Shown here one piece after another: positions 51,172 through 59,419 of a stretch of 64,000 nucleotides of DNA. The notes under the pieces were generated by a model that did no database searches, was not told the origin of the DNA, and was given only the letters and a program-made list of their open reading frames with translations. Position 1 is the first letter of the stretch. Each line of letters opens with the position of its first letter. This DNA is from Microbacterium sp. (GTDB lineage: Bacteria > Actinomycetota > Actinomycetes > Actinomycetales > Microbacteriaceae). The DNA lies in contig JAFKIL010000006.1 of NCBI GenBank assembly GCA_017306415.1, forward strand, positions 1-64,000, written 5' to 3'. The translations under genes and the position numbers were made by a program.

Positions 51172-52386
51172 ATGGGCTCCGCAACCGCTCTGCCATCCCC
51201 GACGATGGCCCAGCTCGAAGGGTCGGGACAGCTGCTGGAGCTCATCCGGCACGGGAAGGCCGTCACGGTCACGCAGATGGCCGGCGCGATGGGGGTCGCG
51301 CGCTCGACGATCCTGCAGCGGCTCGCCTATCTCGAGCAGTGGGGCTTCGTCCAGGCCGAGATGCACGTCCTGGGCGGCCGCGGCCGGCCGGCGACGGTCA
51401 GCTCGTTCGCTCCCGCCTCCGGCGTCGTCCTCGCCGCGCAGATCGGCCTCACCGGCTACCGCGCCGCCCTCACCGACCTGGCGGGCGACACCCTCGCCGA
51501 CCGGTTCGAGTCCGTCGAGGTGTCCGTGGGCCCTGCCGCCCTGATCGACGCCGTCATCCGCACGTTCGAGTCCCTCCTCGCCGACGCCGGCGCGGATCCC
51601 GACAGCCTCGCGGGCGTGGGCATCGGGATCCCTCGCACGCTCGAGCTCCAGTCGTTCGCCCGGTCGCGCGGCGGCGGCGTGGACTGGAGCTCCGCGGCAT
51701 TCCGCGAGGCGCTGCACGCACGCTTCGGTGTGCCGACGTTCATCGATCTGGATGTGAACCTGCTCGCGCTCGCCGAGCAGCGGATGTCGTGGCCGGACGC
51801 CGAGGTGCTCGTGTGCCTGAAGCTCGGCACGCTGATCGACTCCTCCGTCGTCGTGCGCGGAGAGCCGGTGCGGGGCGCGGACGGGCTGGCGGGCGAGCTC
51901 GGCCACATCAAGGTCGCGGGCAGCGACCAGCTGTGCACGTGCGGATCGATCGGATGCCTCGAGGCGGTCGCGAGCGGGACGGCTCTGGTACGCGACCTGG
52001 CCGCGGCCGGGTTCGAGGTCTCGCACGTGACCGACGTGCTGCGCCTCGCGGCCGATGGGGTCCCCGAGGCCATGCACGCCGTGCGCGAGGCGGGACGGCG
52101 CATCGGCTCCGCCGTCGCTCTGGTCGTCAACCTGCTCAATCCGATCGCCGTGACGGCATGGGGATATCTCGCCGAGAGCCAGCTGCTGTTCGCCGGCATC
52201 CGCGAGACCCTCTACGGCGCGGCGCTCGCCGGCACCACCGAGCGCCTGGAGCTCGTCAGCACCTCGCTCGGAGACCTCGCCGGCGTGCGCGGCGCGGCCC
52301 TCCGCGTCATCGACGGGGTGCTCGCTCCCGCCGCGATCGACCAGACGATCCTCGCCCGGTCGTGGAAGCGCGCCGCGGCGGTGTAG
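51172..52386 (+). CDS. ROK-family transcriptional regulator
   Basis: 404 residues. N-terminal winged helix (LLELIRHGKAVTVTQMAGAM then GVARSTILQRLAYLEQWGFV, about 16-62), followed by a ROK sugar-kinase-like domain with GELGHIKVAG and the zinc-cluster CTCGSIGCLEA near 262-272. ATG 51172 has AGGGAG before it. It is divergent from the sugar importer operon and almost certainly controls it in response to a sugar ligand. Confidence 0.9.
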   Translation: MGSATALPSPTMAQLEGSGQLLELIRHGKAVTVTQMAGAMGVARSTILQRLAYLEQWGFVQAEMHVLGGRGRPATVSSFAPASGVVLAAQIGLTGYRAALTDLAGDTLADRFESVEVSVGPAALIDAVIRTFESLLADAGADPDSLAGVGIGIPRTLELQSFARSRGGGVDWSSAAFREALHARFGVPTFIDLDVNLLALAEQRMSWPDAEVLVCLKLGTLIDSSVVVRGEPVRGADGLAGELGHIKVAGSDQLCTCGSIGCLEAVASGTALVRDLAAAGFEVSHVTDVLRLAADGVPEAMHAVREAGRRIGSAVALVVNLLNPIAVTAWGYLAESQLLFAGIRETLYGAALAGTTERLELVSTSLGDLAGVRGAALRVIDGVLAPAAIDQTILARSWKRAAAV

Positions 52387-52454
52387 GCCGTCGTTCGGGG
52401 CCCGCCGGCCCGGCCCTCGCCGATGCTCCGGGCCTGCCGATGCTCCGGGCCTGC

Positions 52455-52634
52455 GTCACGAACCTCGGACCGCGGCCGCGGCGCGCCGCATCCCCCCGCG
52501 ACCGGATCGGCGTGTCGACGTCACCGTCCGTGTTCTCGCACGGCTCCGTGTTTTCGCACGGCTCCGGGTTGCGGGAACGGCTCCGGGTTGCGCGAACGGC
52601 TCCGGGTTTGCGGGAACGGCTGCAGGCTACGCGT
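52455..52634. repeat. Diverged hairpin repeat plus 19-bp tandem repeat
   Basis: 52455-52547 resembles the 43333/43529 elements (shared CGGACCGCGGCC and ACCGTCCGTGTT, ending in ACGGC). It runs into a tandem array of an 18-20 base unit starting ACGGCTCCG at 52540, 52558, 52577, 52596 and a diverged ACGGCTGCA at 52616. The 240-base gap lies between the converging ROK and monooxygenase genes. Confidence 0.7.
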
Positions 52635-52920
52635 CGAGAGCGGTGTACACGTGCCGCTCGCGCGCTTCGAGGAGGGGCACGGCCCGCTCGAGCACCCACT
52701 CGGCGAAGTGAGCCGACTCGCCGTGCGCCTTCAGAGCCGCGTCGTCCCGGTACATCTCGAAGATCTGGAAGACGCGGGGCTCCTCGGAATCCTGGAAGGG
52801 CTGGTAGGCGAGGTTGCCCTCCTCTTCCCGCGACGCGCGCGCGACCTCGCGCAGTGCGTCGCGCACGGCATCCTCGTTCCCTTCCTTCGCCACCCACCGG
52901 GCCACCAAGACAACGGCCAT
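52627..52920 (-). CDS. Antibiotic biosynthesis monooxygenase (ABM)-domain protein
   Basis: 97 residues, one small ferredoxin-like domain: VVLVARWVAKEGNEDAVRDA, NLAYQPFQDSEEPRVFQIFE, YRDDAALKAHGESAHF, typical of YgiN-like putative quinol monooxygenases. Probably a cofactorless oxygenase or binding protein in the cytosol. Divergent from the FadR-type regulator at 53041. Confidence 0.8.
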   Translation of the reverse strand: MAVVLVARWVAKEGNEDAVRDALREVARASREEEGNLAYQPFQDSEEPRVFQIFEMYRDDAALKAHGESAHFAEWVLERAVPLLEARERHVYTALDA

Positions 52921-52993
52921 TCGTACTCCCTCTGTCGGACGGTCGTGACCTGCTCCCGACGATCAGGTCGGGTCGGAGGCGATACCGCCCCGT

Positions 52994-53017
52994 TGTCAGG
53001 TAGGTTACTCTCTGACA
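52994..53017. promoter_or_regulatory. Spaced half-sites TGTCAG-N12-CTGACA
   Basis: Inverted half-sites 24 bases before the FadR-type gene. The half-site matches the arms of the TGTC(A/T)GACA palindromes at 53758 and 57965, so autoregulation is possible. Weaker than those because of the 12-base gap. Confidence 0.35.
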
Positions 53018-53040
53018 CCACCCGGTCGGAGGGACCCATC

Positions 53041-53715
53041 ATGACGGACACCGCCGTGGGCATGCAGGTGCAGCGCCATGCCCCGATCCGCGAGCAGGTC
53101 GCCTCGATCCTGCGCGCCGCCATCCTCGACCGCCGACTGGAGCCCGGCCAGCTGCTGGTGGAGCGGCAGCTGTGCGAGATGACCAACGCGAGCCGCCCGT
53201 CCGTCCGCGAGGCGCTGCGTCAGCTCGAAGCCGAGGGCCTCGTCGAGTCGCAGAACGGCCGCGGCACCGTGGTGAGCGTGACCAGCCCCGAGGTGGCCAA
53301 GCAGGTCTACCAGGTGCGGGCGGAGCTCGAAGGGCTCGCCGCAGCGCTGTTCGCCGAGAACGCGAGCGAGGAGCAGCTCGCACGTCTGCGCGCGCGGTTC
53401 GAGGATGTCGCCGTCGAGGTGGCGCGGGTCGAGGAGGCGGGGCCGTTCGCCGTCCTCGACGCCAAGAACGCGCTGTACGAGGTGCTCTTCGAGGGCTCGT
53501 GCAACGAGGTGCTCCGCCAGACGGTGTCGATCCTCCAGCGCCGCGTGAACCAGCTCCGCGCGCAGACGCTCTCCACCCCGGGGCGCCCGGCGCAGAGCCT
53601 CGAGGAGATCCGGGTCCTGGTCGAGGCGCTCGAGAGACGGGATGCCGCGGCCGCGCGCGTCGCTGCCACCACGCACGTCGAGGCCGCGGCGCGCACCGTG
53701 CTCGGGAGCGACTGA
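53041..53715 (+). CDS. GntR/FadR-subfamily transcriptional regulator (FCD domain)
   Basis: 224 residues. Winged helix about 15-80 (PIREQVASILRAAILDRRLE, LCEMTNASRPSVREALRQLE, GLVESQNGRGTVVSV), then an all-helical FCD effector domain (about 90-218, KQVYQVRAELEGLAAALFAE ... AAARVAATTHVEAAARTVLG). AGGGAC lies before ATG 53041. It sits beside the serine hydrolase operon. The palindromes in nearby promoters are its probable targets. Confidence 0.9.
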   Translation: MTDTAVGMQVQRHAPIREQVASILRAAILDRRLEPGQLLVERQLCEMTNASRPSVREALRQLEAEGLVESQNGRGTVVSVTSPEVAKQVYQVRAELEGLAAALFAENASEEQLARLRARFEDVAVEVARVEEAGPFAVLDAKNALYEVLFEGSCNEVLRQTVSILQRRVNQLRAQTLSTPGRPAQSLEEIRVLVEALERRDAAAARVAATTHVEAAARTVLGSD

Positions 53716-53757
53716 CCCCACCGCAGCCCTTCCGTCGGGTCGACGCATTCGGTATGT

Positions 53758-53766
53758 TGTCAGACA
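53758..53766. promoter_or_regulatory. Palindromic operator TGTCAGACA before the serine hydrolase operon
   Basis: Overlaps the presumed -10 (TATGTT, 53753-53758) 32 bases before the gene. It contains the GTNNNAC core favoured by FadR-type regulators. A further palindrome CAGACGGTCTG follows at 53775-53785. Confidence 0.5.
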
Positions 53767-53797
53767 GCTGATGACAGACGGTCTGCAAGGAGGCGGC

Positions 53798-54985
53798 ATG
53801 CTGGAGGAGACGTTCGAGGCCCGAGAAAGATCGGTCCCCCTCTCCGGACGATTCGATCCCCGCTTCGAAGGCGTCGTCGAGGCGTTCCGCGAGAACTACC
53901 GCGCGGAGGAGGACGAGCTCGGCTCCGCCGTCTCGGTCGTCGTCGACGGCGTCCCCGTCGTGGATGTGTGGGGCGGATGGGCCGACGAGGACCGCCGCGA
54001 ACCCTGGCGCGAAGACACGCTCGTCTGCATGATGTCGGTCGTGAAGGGCGTGAGCGCCGTCGCCATCGCGCAGCTCGCCGATCGCGGACTGCTCGACCTC
54101 GACGCGCCCGTCGCCGACTACTGGCCCGAGTTCGCCCAGAACGGCAAGGAGGGCGTGCTCGTCCGCTGGGTGCTCGACCACCGCGCCGGGCTCCCCGCGA
54201 TCGTCGACGATCCGCCTCCCGCCGGCGCGACCTTCGACCGCGAGGTCATGGTCGACGCGCTCGCGCGCACGCGTCCGCTGTGGGAGCCGGGAACGGTCGC
54301 CGCCTATCACGTGCAGACGCAGGGCTACCTCCTCGGCGAGCTCGTGCGCCGCATCGCGGGACGCCCCATCGGCGAGTGGGTACGGGACGAGATCACCGGG
54401 CCGCTCGGCGCCGACTACTGGATGGGCCTCCCCGAGAGCGAGTTCGCCCGCACTGCCGACCTGCTCCCGAATCCTGCATCCCGTCTCATCGCCGCGCGCG
54501 ACGCGGAGCCCGCCGACTCGCTGCGGGTCCTCGCCCTCGCGCAGAACTCGGACGCGCCGTGGCGCGAGATGGTCAACTCGCGCGAGTGGCGAACGGCCGA
54601 GATCGCGAGCGCCAGCGGTCACGGCAACGCCCGGTCGGTCGCACGCATCTACGCGCCCCTCTCCCGTGGCGGAGAGGTCGACGGCATCCGGATCCTGTCG
54701 CCCGAGGCGACCGAGCGGATGACGACGATGCAGCACGACCAGATCGAGCTCGTCCAGGAGCGGCACTATCGGCAGGGCCTCGGCGTGCTGCTCAACTCCC
54801 CCGACGCCGTGTACATGGGCCCGCATCCCGAGGCCTTCGGGCACCACGGGATCGGCGGATCGGCGGCGTTCGCCGACCCCGTCGACCGGGTCGCGTTCGG
54901 GTACTCGGTCAACCGGATGCATGCGGTGGGCACCAACGGGCCGCGCGCCGCGCGCCTGATCGACGCGGTGTACGCCGCTCTGTGA
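53798..54985 (+). CDS. Serine hydrolase of the beta-lactamase / EstB family
   Basis: 395 residues. Catalytic SxxK as Ser80-Val-Val-Lys83 (CMMSVVKG), Tyr near 168 in VAAYHVQTQGYLL, and a late HHGIGGSA that stands for the third motif. No signal peptide, so cytosolic. Members are class-C-like esterases that cleave short esters or lactones. AAGGAGG lies before ATG 53798. First gene of the hydrolase-SDR-OCD operon. Confidence 0.87.
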   Translation: MLEETFEARERSVPLSGRFDPRFEGVVEAFRENYRAEEDELGSAVSVVVDGVPVVDVWGGWADEDRREPWREDTLVCMMSVVKGVSAVAIAQLADRGLLDLDAPVADYWPEFAQNGKEGVLVRWVLDHRAGLPAIVDDPPPAGATFDREVMVDALARTRPLWEPGTVAAYHVQTQGYLLGELVRRIAGRPIGEWVRDEITGPLGADYWMGLPESEFARTADLLPNPASRLIAARDAEPADSLRVLALAQNSDAPWREMVNSREWRTAEIASASGHGNARSVARIYAPLSRGGEVDGIRILSPEATERMTTMQHDQIELVQERHYRQGLGVLLNSPDAVYMGPHPEAFGHHGIGGSAAFADPVDRVAFGYSVNRMHAVGTNGPRAARLIDAVYAAL

Positions 54986-54996
54986 GAAGGAACGAC

Positions 54997-55740
54997 ATGG
55001 GAACGGACAAGCGGGTCGCGATCGTGACAGGTGCGGGGCGCGGGATCGGTGAAGCGATCGCGCGTCGCCTCGCCGCCGACGGACTGCACGTGGTGGCGGT
55101 GGACATCGACCCGGAGACCGCCGCACGCACACGCGACGCTGTCGTCGCCGACGGCGGCTCGGGCGAGGCGCTGGCGCTGGACGTGTCCGATCGCGCCGCC
55201 GTCCTCGCCGCGATCGACGCGCTCGCGGAGCGGCTCGGGCGGATCGACGCCGTCGTCAACAACGCCATGTGGATCCGATACGGCGCGCTCGAGGAGATGG
55301 ACGAGGGCACGGTCGATCGGATGCTCGCCGTGGGCCTCAAGGCGGTCGTCTGGACGACCCAGGCGAGCCTCCCGCATCTGCGCCGGGCGTCGGGCTGCAT
55401 CGTCAACGTCTCGTCGCCGGCAGCCGTTCGCGCGACCGCCGGAGCGGCGATCTACTCCGCTGTCAAGGGCGCCGTGTCGAGCCTGACGTGGCAGATGTCC
55501 AACGAGCTGGGGTCACAGGGCGTGCGGGTCAACGCCGTCGTTCCCGGCGCCGTGCCCACCGAGGGAGCACGGGCCCTGGTCGACGACGCGGGCTACGAGC
55601 TCCGCCGCGCCCACACTCCCCTGGGTCGCCTGGGACGACCGGAGGACCTGGCCGGCGCCGTGTCGTTCCTGGTGTCGGAGGATGCCGCGTTCGTCAACGG
55701 GCACCTGCTCGCCGTCGACGGCGGACTGCTGGTCTCGTGA
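54997..55740 (+). CDS. Short-chain dehydrogenase/reductase
   Basis: 247 residues: TGAGRGIG (11-18), a variant NNAM in place of NNAG (near 87), catalytic Ser in VNVSSPAAVR, YSAVK near 151, C-terminal HLLAVDGGLLVS. GAAGGA before ATG. Downstream GTG of the next gene overlaps its stop. Substrate unknown, perhaps the alcohol released by the hydrolase. Confidence 0.87.
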   Translation: MGTDKRVAIVTGAGRGIGEAIARRLAADGLHVVAVDIDPETAARTRDAVVADGGSGEALALDVSDRAAVLAAIDALAERLGRIDAVVNNAMWIRYGALEEMDEGTVDRMLAVGLKAVVWTTQASLPHLRRASGCIVNVSSPAAVRATAGAAIYSAVKGAVSSLTWQMSNELGSQGVRVNAVVPGAVPTEGARALVDDAGYELRRAHTPLGRLGRPEDLAGAVSFLVSEDAAFVNGHLLAVDGGLLVS

Positions 55741-56624
55741 TCCGGCAGCTCGGTGACGCCGAGGTGGAACGCCTCGCGACCCCGGAGCGCGCCGTGGAGA
55801 TCATGCGCGCGGCACTCCTCGACCTCGCGCGCGGCGAGCTGACGGCGACGCCCCGCGCGGCCCTCCCCGCGGGTGCGACGGCGCTCGTGGTCGGCGCGGG
55901 CGGCAGGCGCTCCGGGCCCGTCGGGTTCCGCGCCTACGGCGGCTGGGGGCCGCAGTCCGACCAGCTCACCGCGGTGTGGGACGGCGACGGACACCTCCTC
56001 GGCGTGGTCACCGGCGAGCTGCTCGGCATCCTCCGCACAGGAGCCCTCGGCGGCGTCGCCATCGACGCGCTCGCCGCGCCCGCGGCGGACCGGATCGGCG
56101 TCGTCGGCAGCGGACGGATGGCGTGGGGGCAGGTCTGGGCGGCATCCGCCGTGCGACCCCTCGCCGGCGTCGACGTGTTCAGCCCCTCCCCCGACCGCCG
56201 CGACGCGTTCGCCCGCCGCGTGGAGAGCCGTCTCGGCATCCCCTGCCGCCCCGTGTCCACGACGGAGGAGGCGGTGGCCGACAAGCCCGTCGTCATCCTC
56301 TCGACAACCTCGACGAGGGCGGTCGTGCGCCTCGACGACCTGAGCCCGGGGACGCACGTCAACAGCACCGGTCCGAAGCGCGCCGGCGCGAGCGAGCTCG
56401 ATCCGCGCATCGCCGAGGCGGCGACCGCGGTCGTCACCGACGCGCCACGGCAGGTGGAGGTCGACGACGACTGGTTCTCGCCGCGGCGCCCCACCGCCCT
56501 GGGCGAGGTCCTCGCCGGTCAGGCCGCCGGACGTCGGGCCGCCGGCGACCTGACGCTCTACTGCTCGGTCGGCCTGACCGGCACGGAGCCGCTGCTCGCC
56601 GCGGAGCTGCTGTCGCTCGCCTGA
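55737..56624 (+). CDS. Ornithine cyclodeaminase/mu-crystallin family protein
   Basis: 295 residues from GTG 55737. Family elements: YGGWGPQSDQLTAVWDGDGH then LLGVVTGELLGILRTGALGG near 70-103, nucleotide-binding GVVGSGRMAWGQVWA, and HVNSTGPKRAGASELD near 204-220. The family includes ornithine cyclodeaminase, imine reductases and ketimine reductases. The last 67 bases overlap the end of the convergent HIBADH-type gene. Confidence 0.83.
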   Translation: MIRQLGDAEVERLATPERAVEIMRAALLDLARGELTATPRAALPAGATALVVGAGGRRSGPVGFRAYGGWGPQSDQLTAVWDGDGHLLGVVTGELLGILRTGALGGVAIDALAAPAADRIGVVGSGRMAWGQVWAASAVRPLAGVDVFSPSPDRRDAFARRVESRLGIPCRPVSTTEEAVADKPVVILSTTSTRAVVRLDDLSPGTHVNSTGPKRAGASELDPRIAEAATAVVTDAPRQVEVDDDWFSPRRPTALGEVLAGQAAGRRAAGDLTLYCSVGLTGTEPLLAAELLSLA

Positions 56625-57517
56625 TCGCGGACGTCCACCCCGGCGCGCTGCTCGAGCGGGCGGATGATCTCGGTGTGATCCGCCCCGGGCTGCAGCTCGG
56701 CGTTCAGCTCCTCCCACCGCGCACGCACGGCGTCGGAGAGGGTCATGTCGAGGCCGAGGCCCCGGCCGAGGGCCGTCGCGATCCGGACGTCCTTCTCCAG
56801 CAGCGCCGCCGAGAAGCCCGAGTCGAACGACCCGGGCAAGACGTAGCGCGGGAGCTTGAGCTCGGTCGATCCGCTGCGCCCGCTCGAGGTGTTGACGATC
56901 GCGAGGAACACCTCTGGGTCGACGCCGAAGCGCGTCGCGGCGATCGCGGCCTCGTCGGAGACCATCAGGTGCGCCGCCGACATGAGGTTGTTGAGCGCCT
57001 TCACAGCGTGCCCGGCGCCCACATCGCCCGCCCGCACCACGCGGGAGCCGAGGACGCCGAGGACGTCGGCGAGGTCGTCGAATTGCGCGACGGAGCCGCC
57101 CACCATGATCGTGAGCGTTCCGCCGACCGCGCCGACGACGCCGCCGGAGACCGGGGCGTCGACGAGCTCGATCCCGGCCTCGGCGAGGCGCACGGCGAGC
57201 GCCCTGGTGCGCTCCGGCTCCGACGAGCTCATGTCCACGACCACCGTGACGGCACGCTCGGCGGCCGGGATGGCGACGAGCTGCGCGGCCACCGACTCGA
57301 CGATGTCGCTGTTGGGCAGCATCAGGATGACGACCTGCGCCGCGCGCCCGACCTCTTCGGCGCCGGAGAGCACCTCGATCCCGCGCGCAGCGGCATCCTC
57401 CCGGCCCGCGGGCGAGGCGTCGAACCCGACGACGCGGTGTCCGGCGGCCGCGAGGCGCTCGGCCATCGGGCCGCCCATGTGCCCGAGCCCGATGAGTCCG
57501 AGGGCGCGGTCAGCCAT
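56558..57517 (-). CDS. NAD(P)-dependent beta-hydroxyacid dehydrogenase (HIBADH family)
   Basis: 319 residues: GLIGLGHMGGPMAERL (7-22), DMSSSEPERT, DAPVSGGVVGAVGG near 119, catalytic-Lys GAGHAVKALNN near 170. The C-terminal 25 residues (SDSSSAASSGSVPVRPTEQ) are low complexity and antisense to the OCD gene, so the native end may be earlier. It overlaps the CMD gene by eight bases. Closest relative in the window is 12227-13123. Confidence 0.86.
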   Translation of the reverse strand: MADRALGLIGLGHMGGPMAERLAAAGHRVVGFDASPAGREDAAARGIEVLSGAEEVGRAAQVVILMLPNSDIVESVAAQLVAIPAAERAVTVVVDMSSSEPERTRALAVRLAEAGIELVDAPVSGGVVGAVGGTLTIMVGGSVAQFDDLADVLGVLGSRVVRAGDVGAGHAVKALNNLMSAAHLMVSDEAAIAATRFGVDPEVFLAIVNTSSGRSGSTELKLPRYVLPGSFDSGFSAALLEKDVRIATALGRGLGLDMTLSDAVRARWEELNAELQPGADHTEIIRPLEQRAGVDVRDQASDSSSAASSGSVPVRPTEQ

Positions 57518-57908
57518 TGATGTCGTTCAGCACGGCCTGGGCGTGGCGGGTGGCGTCGAGCGCGGCGGGAACCCCGCAGTAGATGGCGGTCTGCAGCAGC
57601 ACCTCTTGGATCTCCTCCTGGGTCAGGCCGTTGCGCACGGCCCCCCGGACGTGCAGCTCCAGCTCGTCCATCTTGCCCAACGCGGTGAGCATCGCCAGGT
57701 TGATCAGGCTCCGGTCGCGGAGCTCCAGGCCGGGACGATTCCAGATCGCGCCCCAGCAGTACTCGGTGACCAGCTCCTGGAGGGGACGGGTGAAGTCGGT
57801 CGCGTTGGTGCGGGAGCGCTCCACGTGGGCATCGCCCAGCACGCGTCGGCGCATCGCGTCGCCGCGCTCGAGGGTCGCGGACGGTGTGGAGGCGTCGGAA
57901 GTCGTCAT
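57510..57908 (-). CDS. Carboxymuconolactone decarboxylase family protein (PcaC-like)
   Basis: 132 residues, close to the length of PcaC. Pattern: TEYCWGAIWNRPGLELRDRS near 48-67, KMDELELHVRGAVRNGLTQE, EVLLQTAIYCGVPAALDA. Like 18087-18542 it keeps the WxRPGL-DRS and YCGxPAA blocks, so these two are paralogues. Divergent from the Liv-type importer and read with the HIBADH gene. Confidence 0.85.
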   Translation of the reverse strand: MTTSDASTPSATLERGDAMRRRVLGDAHVERSRTNATDFTRPLQELVTEYCWGAIWNRPGLELRDRSLINLAMLTALGKMDELELHVRGAVRNGLTQEEIQEVLLQTAIYCGVPAALDATRHAQAVLNDING

Positions 57909-57964
57909 TGATGGTCCTTTTCGCGAATCGGCGGATCGCACGCCCCTGTCCTGCAAGGATGTGC

Positions 57965-57973
57965 TGTCTGACA
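57965..57973. promoter_or_regulatory. Palindromic operator TGTCTGACA in the CMD / Liv divergent promoter
   Basis: Extends to CTGTCTGACAG. It lies 57 bases before the CMD start and 23 bases upstream of a presumed -35 of the binding-protein gene. Matches the site at 53758 with the central base changed. Confidence 0.5.
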
Positions 57974-57995
57974 GTAAGCTATCTGCAAACAGCTA

Positions 57996-58023
57996 TTGTG
58001 CCAAGAGCTTTCTGCTTTATAGA
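57996..58023 (+). promoter_or_regulatory. Likely promoter of the Liv-type operon
   Basis: TTGTGC (57996-58001) and TATAGA (58018-58023), 16 bases apart, 66 bases before the binding-protein start. The block is AT-rich relative to its surroundings. Confidence 0.4.
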
Positions 58024-58089
58024 CTCCACCGGACGCAGCGTCGCGTGCCACGCAGCGCCGCGAGCACCCACCCGAGAGGAATCACAACG

Positions 58090-59358
58090 ATGTCGGTATC
58101 CCTTCTGACGACCAGAGCCGTCCGCGCGACCGCCTTGGCCGCTGCAGCATCCCTCGCCGCACTCGCCCTCGCGGGCTGCTCCGGCGGGGTCGCGACGCAG
58201 AACAACGCGAGCGCGGGCTCCGGCAGCTGCCCCTCCGAAGTGCAGATCGGCGCCCCGCTGCCGCTGTCCGGTCCCCTCGCCGACTTCGGCAACAACAGCC
58301 TCAACGGCATGAAGATCGCCGCCGACGACATCAACAAGGCCGGCGGCATGAAGTCCCTCGGCGGCGCGAAGCTCAAGATCGTCGCCGGCGACACGAGCTC
58401 CGCCGACGCCGGAACGGCCACGAGCGCGACCTCCAAGCTCATCGGCGACGGGGCGGTCGGCCTCATCGGTGCGTGGCTGAGCAACATGACCACGACCGTC
58501 AGCACGGTGGCCGAGCAGAGCGAGGTCCCGATCCTCACCCAGTCGTGGGCCGACGCCCTGTCGCAGCGCGGCTACAAGTACTACTTCCAGGCACCGCCGA
58601 AGTCGAGCGTCATCGGCAAGGCCGCGACCGACTACATGGTCGCCGCGGCGAAGTCGGTGGGCGTGACGTTCACGAAGGTCGCCGGCGTCGGCCCGAACGA
58701 CGTTGCCAACACGACGCAGATCAACGCCGCCGTGACCGCGTTCAAGGCGGCGGGTGCGGCTGCGGATGCCCCCACGTTCTACCAGGCCGGCATCACCGAC
58801 GCGACGCCGATCATCACGCGCATCGCCGCCCAGAAGGCCGACCTCATCCTCATCAGCGGTTCGCCTGCGGACGCGTCGCTGATCGTGAAGGGACTCCGGG
58901 CGGCCGGCATCACGACGCCGATCATGGGCTTCGGCGGCGCGTTCGTCGTGCCGAGCTTCGCCAAGGTCATGGGCTCCCAGGTCGACGGCCTGCTGGCGGT
59001 CGGCGCCTGGAACTGGGACCTGCCGCTGGACGGCGTGGACAAGGCCGCGTCGGAGTACGAGAAGGCGCACGGCGAGTTCATGCCTATGGAGGCCGGCGAG
59101 TCCTGGAACGACGTGTACCTTCTCGTCGCGGCGATGGAGAAGGCGAAGTCGTGCGAGCCCACCAAGATCGCCGCGGCGCTGCACGACCTGACCGTCACCT
59201 CGGGACCGGCGGCCGCGATGCCCGGCGGGAAGATCTCCTTCTCCGAAGACGGCACGAACCCGGACGCGACGCCGATCCTCACCCAGTGGAAGGACGGCAA
59301 GACCGTCACGGTGTGGCCCAAGGAGTACGCGACGGCCACGATCGAACTCACCAAGTGA
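58090..59358 (+). CDS. Branched-chain-amino-acid-type ABC substrate-binding lipoprotein
   Basis: 422 residues. Lipobox LALAGC (Cys near 30). Leu/Ile/Val-binding fold opens with VQIGAPLPLSGPLADFGNNS and GMKIAADDINKAGG; later IGAWLSNMTTTVSTVAEQSE and LILISGSPADASLIVKGLRA. In actinobacteria, members bind amino acids, amides, urea or aromatic acids, so the ligand is open. First gene of the operon; a hairpin after it should raise its yield relative to the permeases. Confidence 0.88.
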   Translation: MSVSLLTTRAVRATALAAAASLAALALAGCSGGVATQNNASAGSGSCPSEVQIGAPLPLSGPLADFGNNSLNGMKIAADDINKAGGMKSLGGAKLKIVAGDTSSADAGTATSATSKLIGDGAVGLIGAWLSNMTTTVSTVAEQSEVPILTQSWADALSQRGYKYYFQAPPKSSVIGKAATDYMVAAAKSVGVTFTKVAGVGPNDVANTTQINAAVTAFKAAGAAADAPTFYQAGITDATPIITRIAAQKADLILISGSPADASLIVKGLRAAGITTPIMGFGGAFVVPSFAKVMGSQVDGLLAVGAWNWDLPLDGVDKAASEYEKAHGEFMPMEAGESWNDVYLLVAAMEKAKSCEPTKIAAALHDLTVTSGPAAAMPGGKISFSEDGTNPDATPILTQWKDGKTVTVWPKEYATATIELTK

Positions 59359-59363
59359 TCACC

Positions 59364-59399
59364 GAGCGGTGCCCGGCTCTCCGGCGCCGGGCACCGCTC
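59364..59399 (+). terminator. Attenuating hairpin after binding-protein gene
   Basis: GAGCGGTGCCCGGC and its exact complement (14 pairs, 8-base loop) directly after the stop codon. It lies inside the operon, so partial termination or mRNA stabilisation of the binding-protein message is likely. Confidence 0.75.
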
Positions 59400-59419
59400 T
59401 CCTCTGACGAACGGACCCG

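Noticed and set aside
52540-52634. Possible CRISPR array
   Set aside because: Units of 18-20 bases follow one another without spacers and no cas gene is present; it is a plain tandem repeat.
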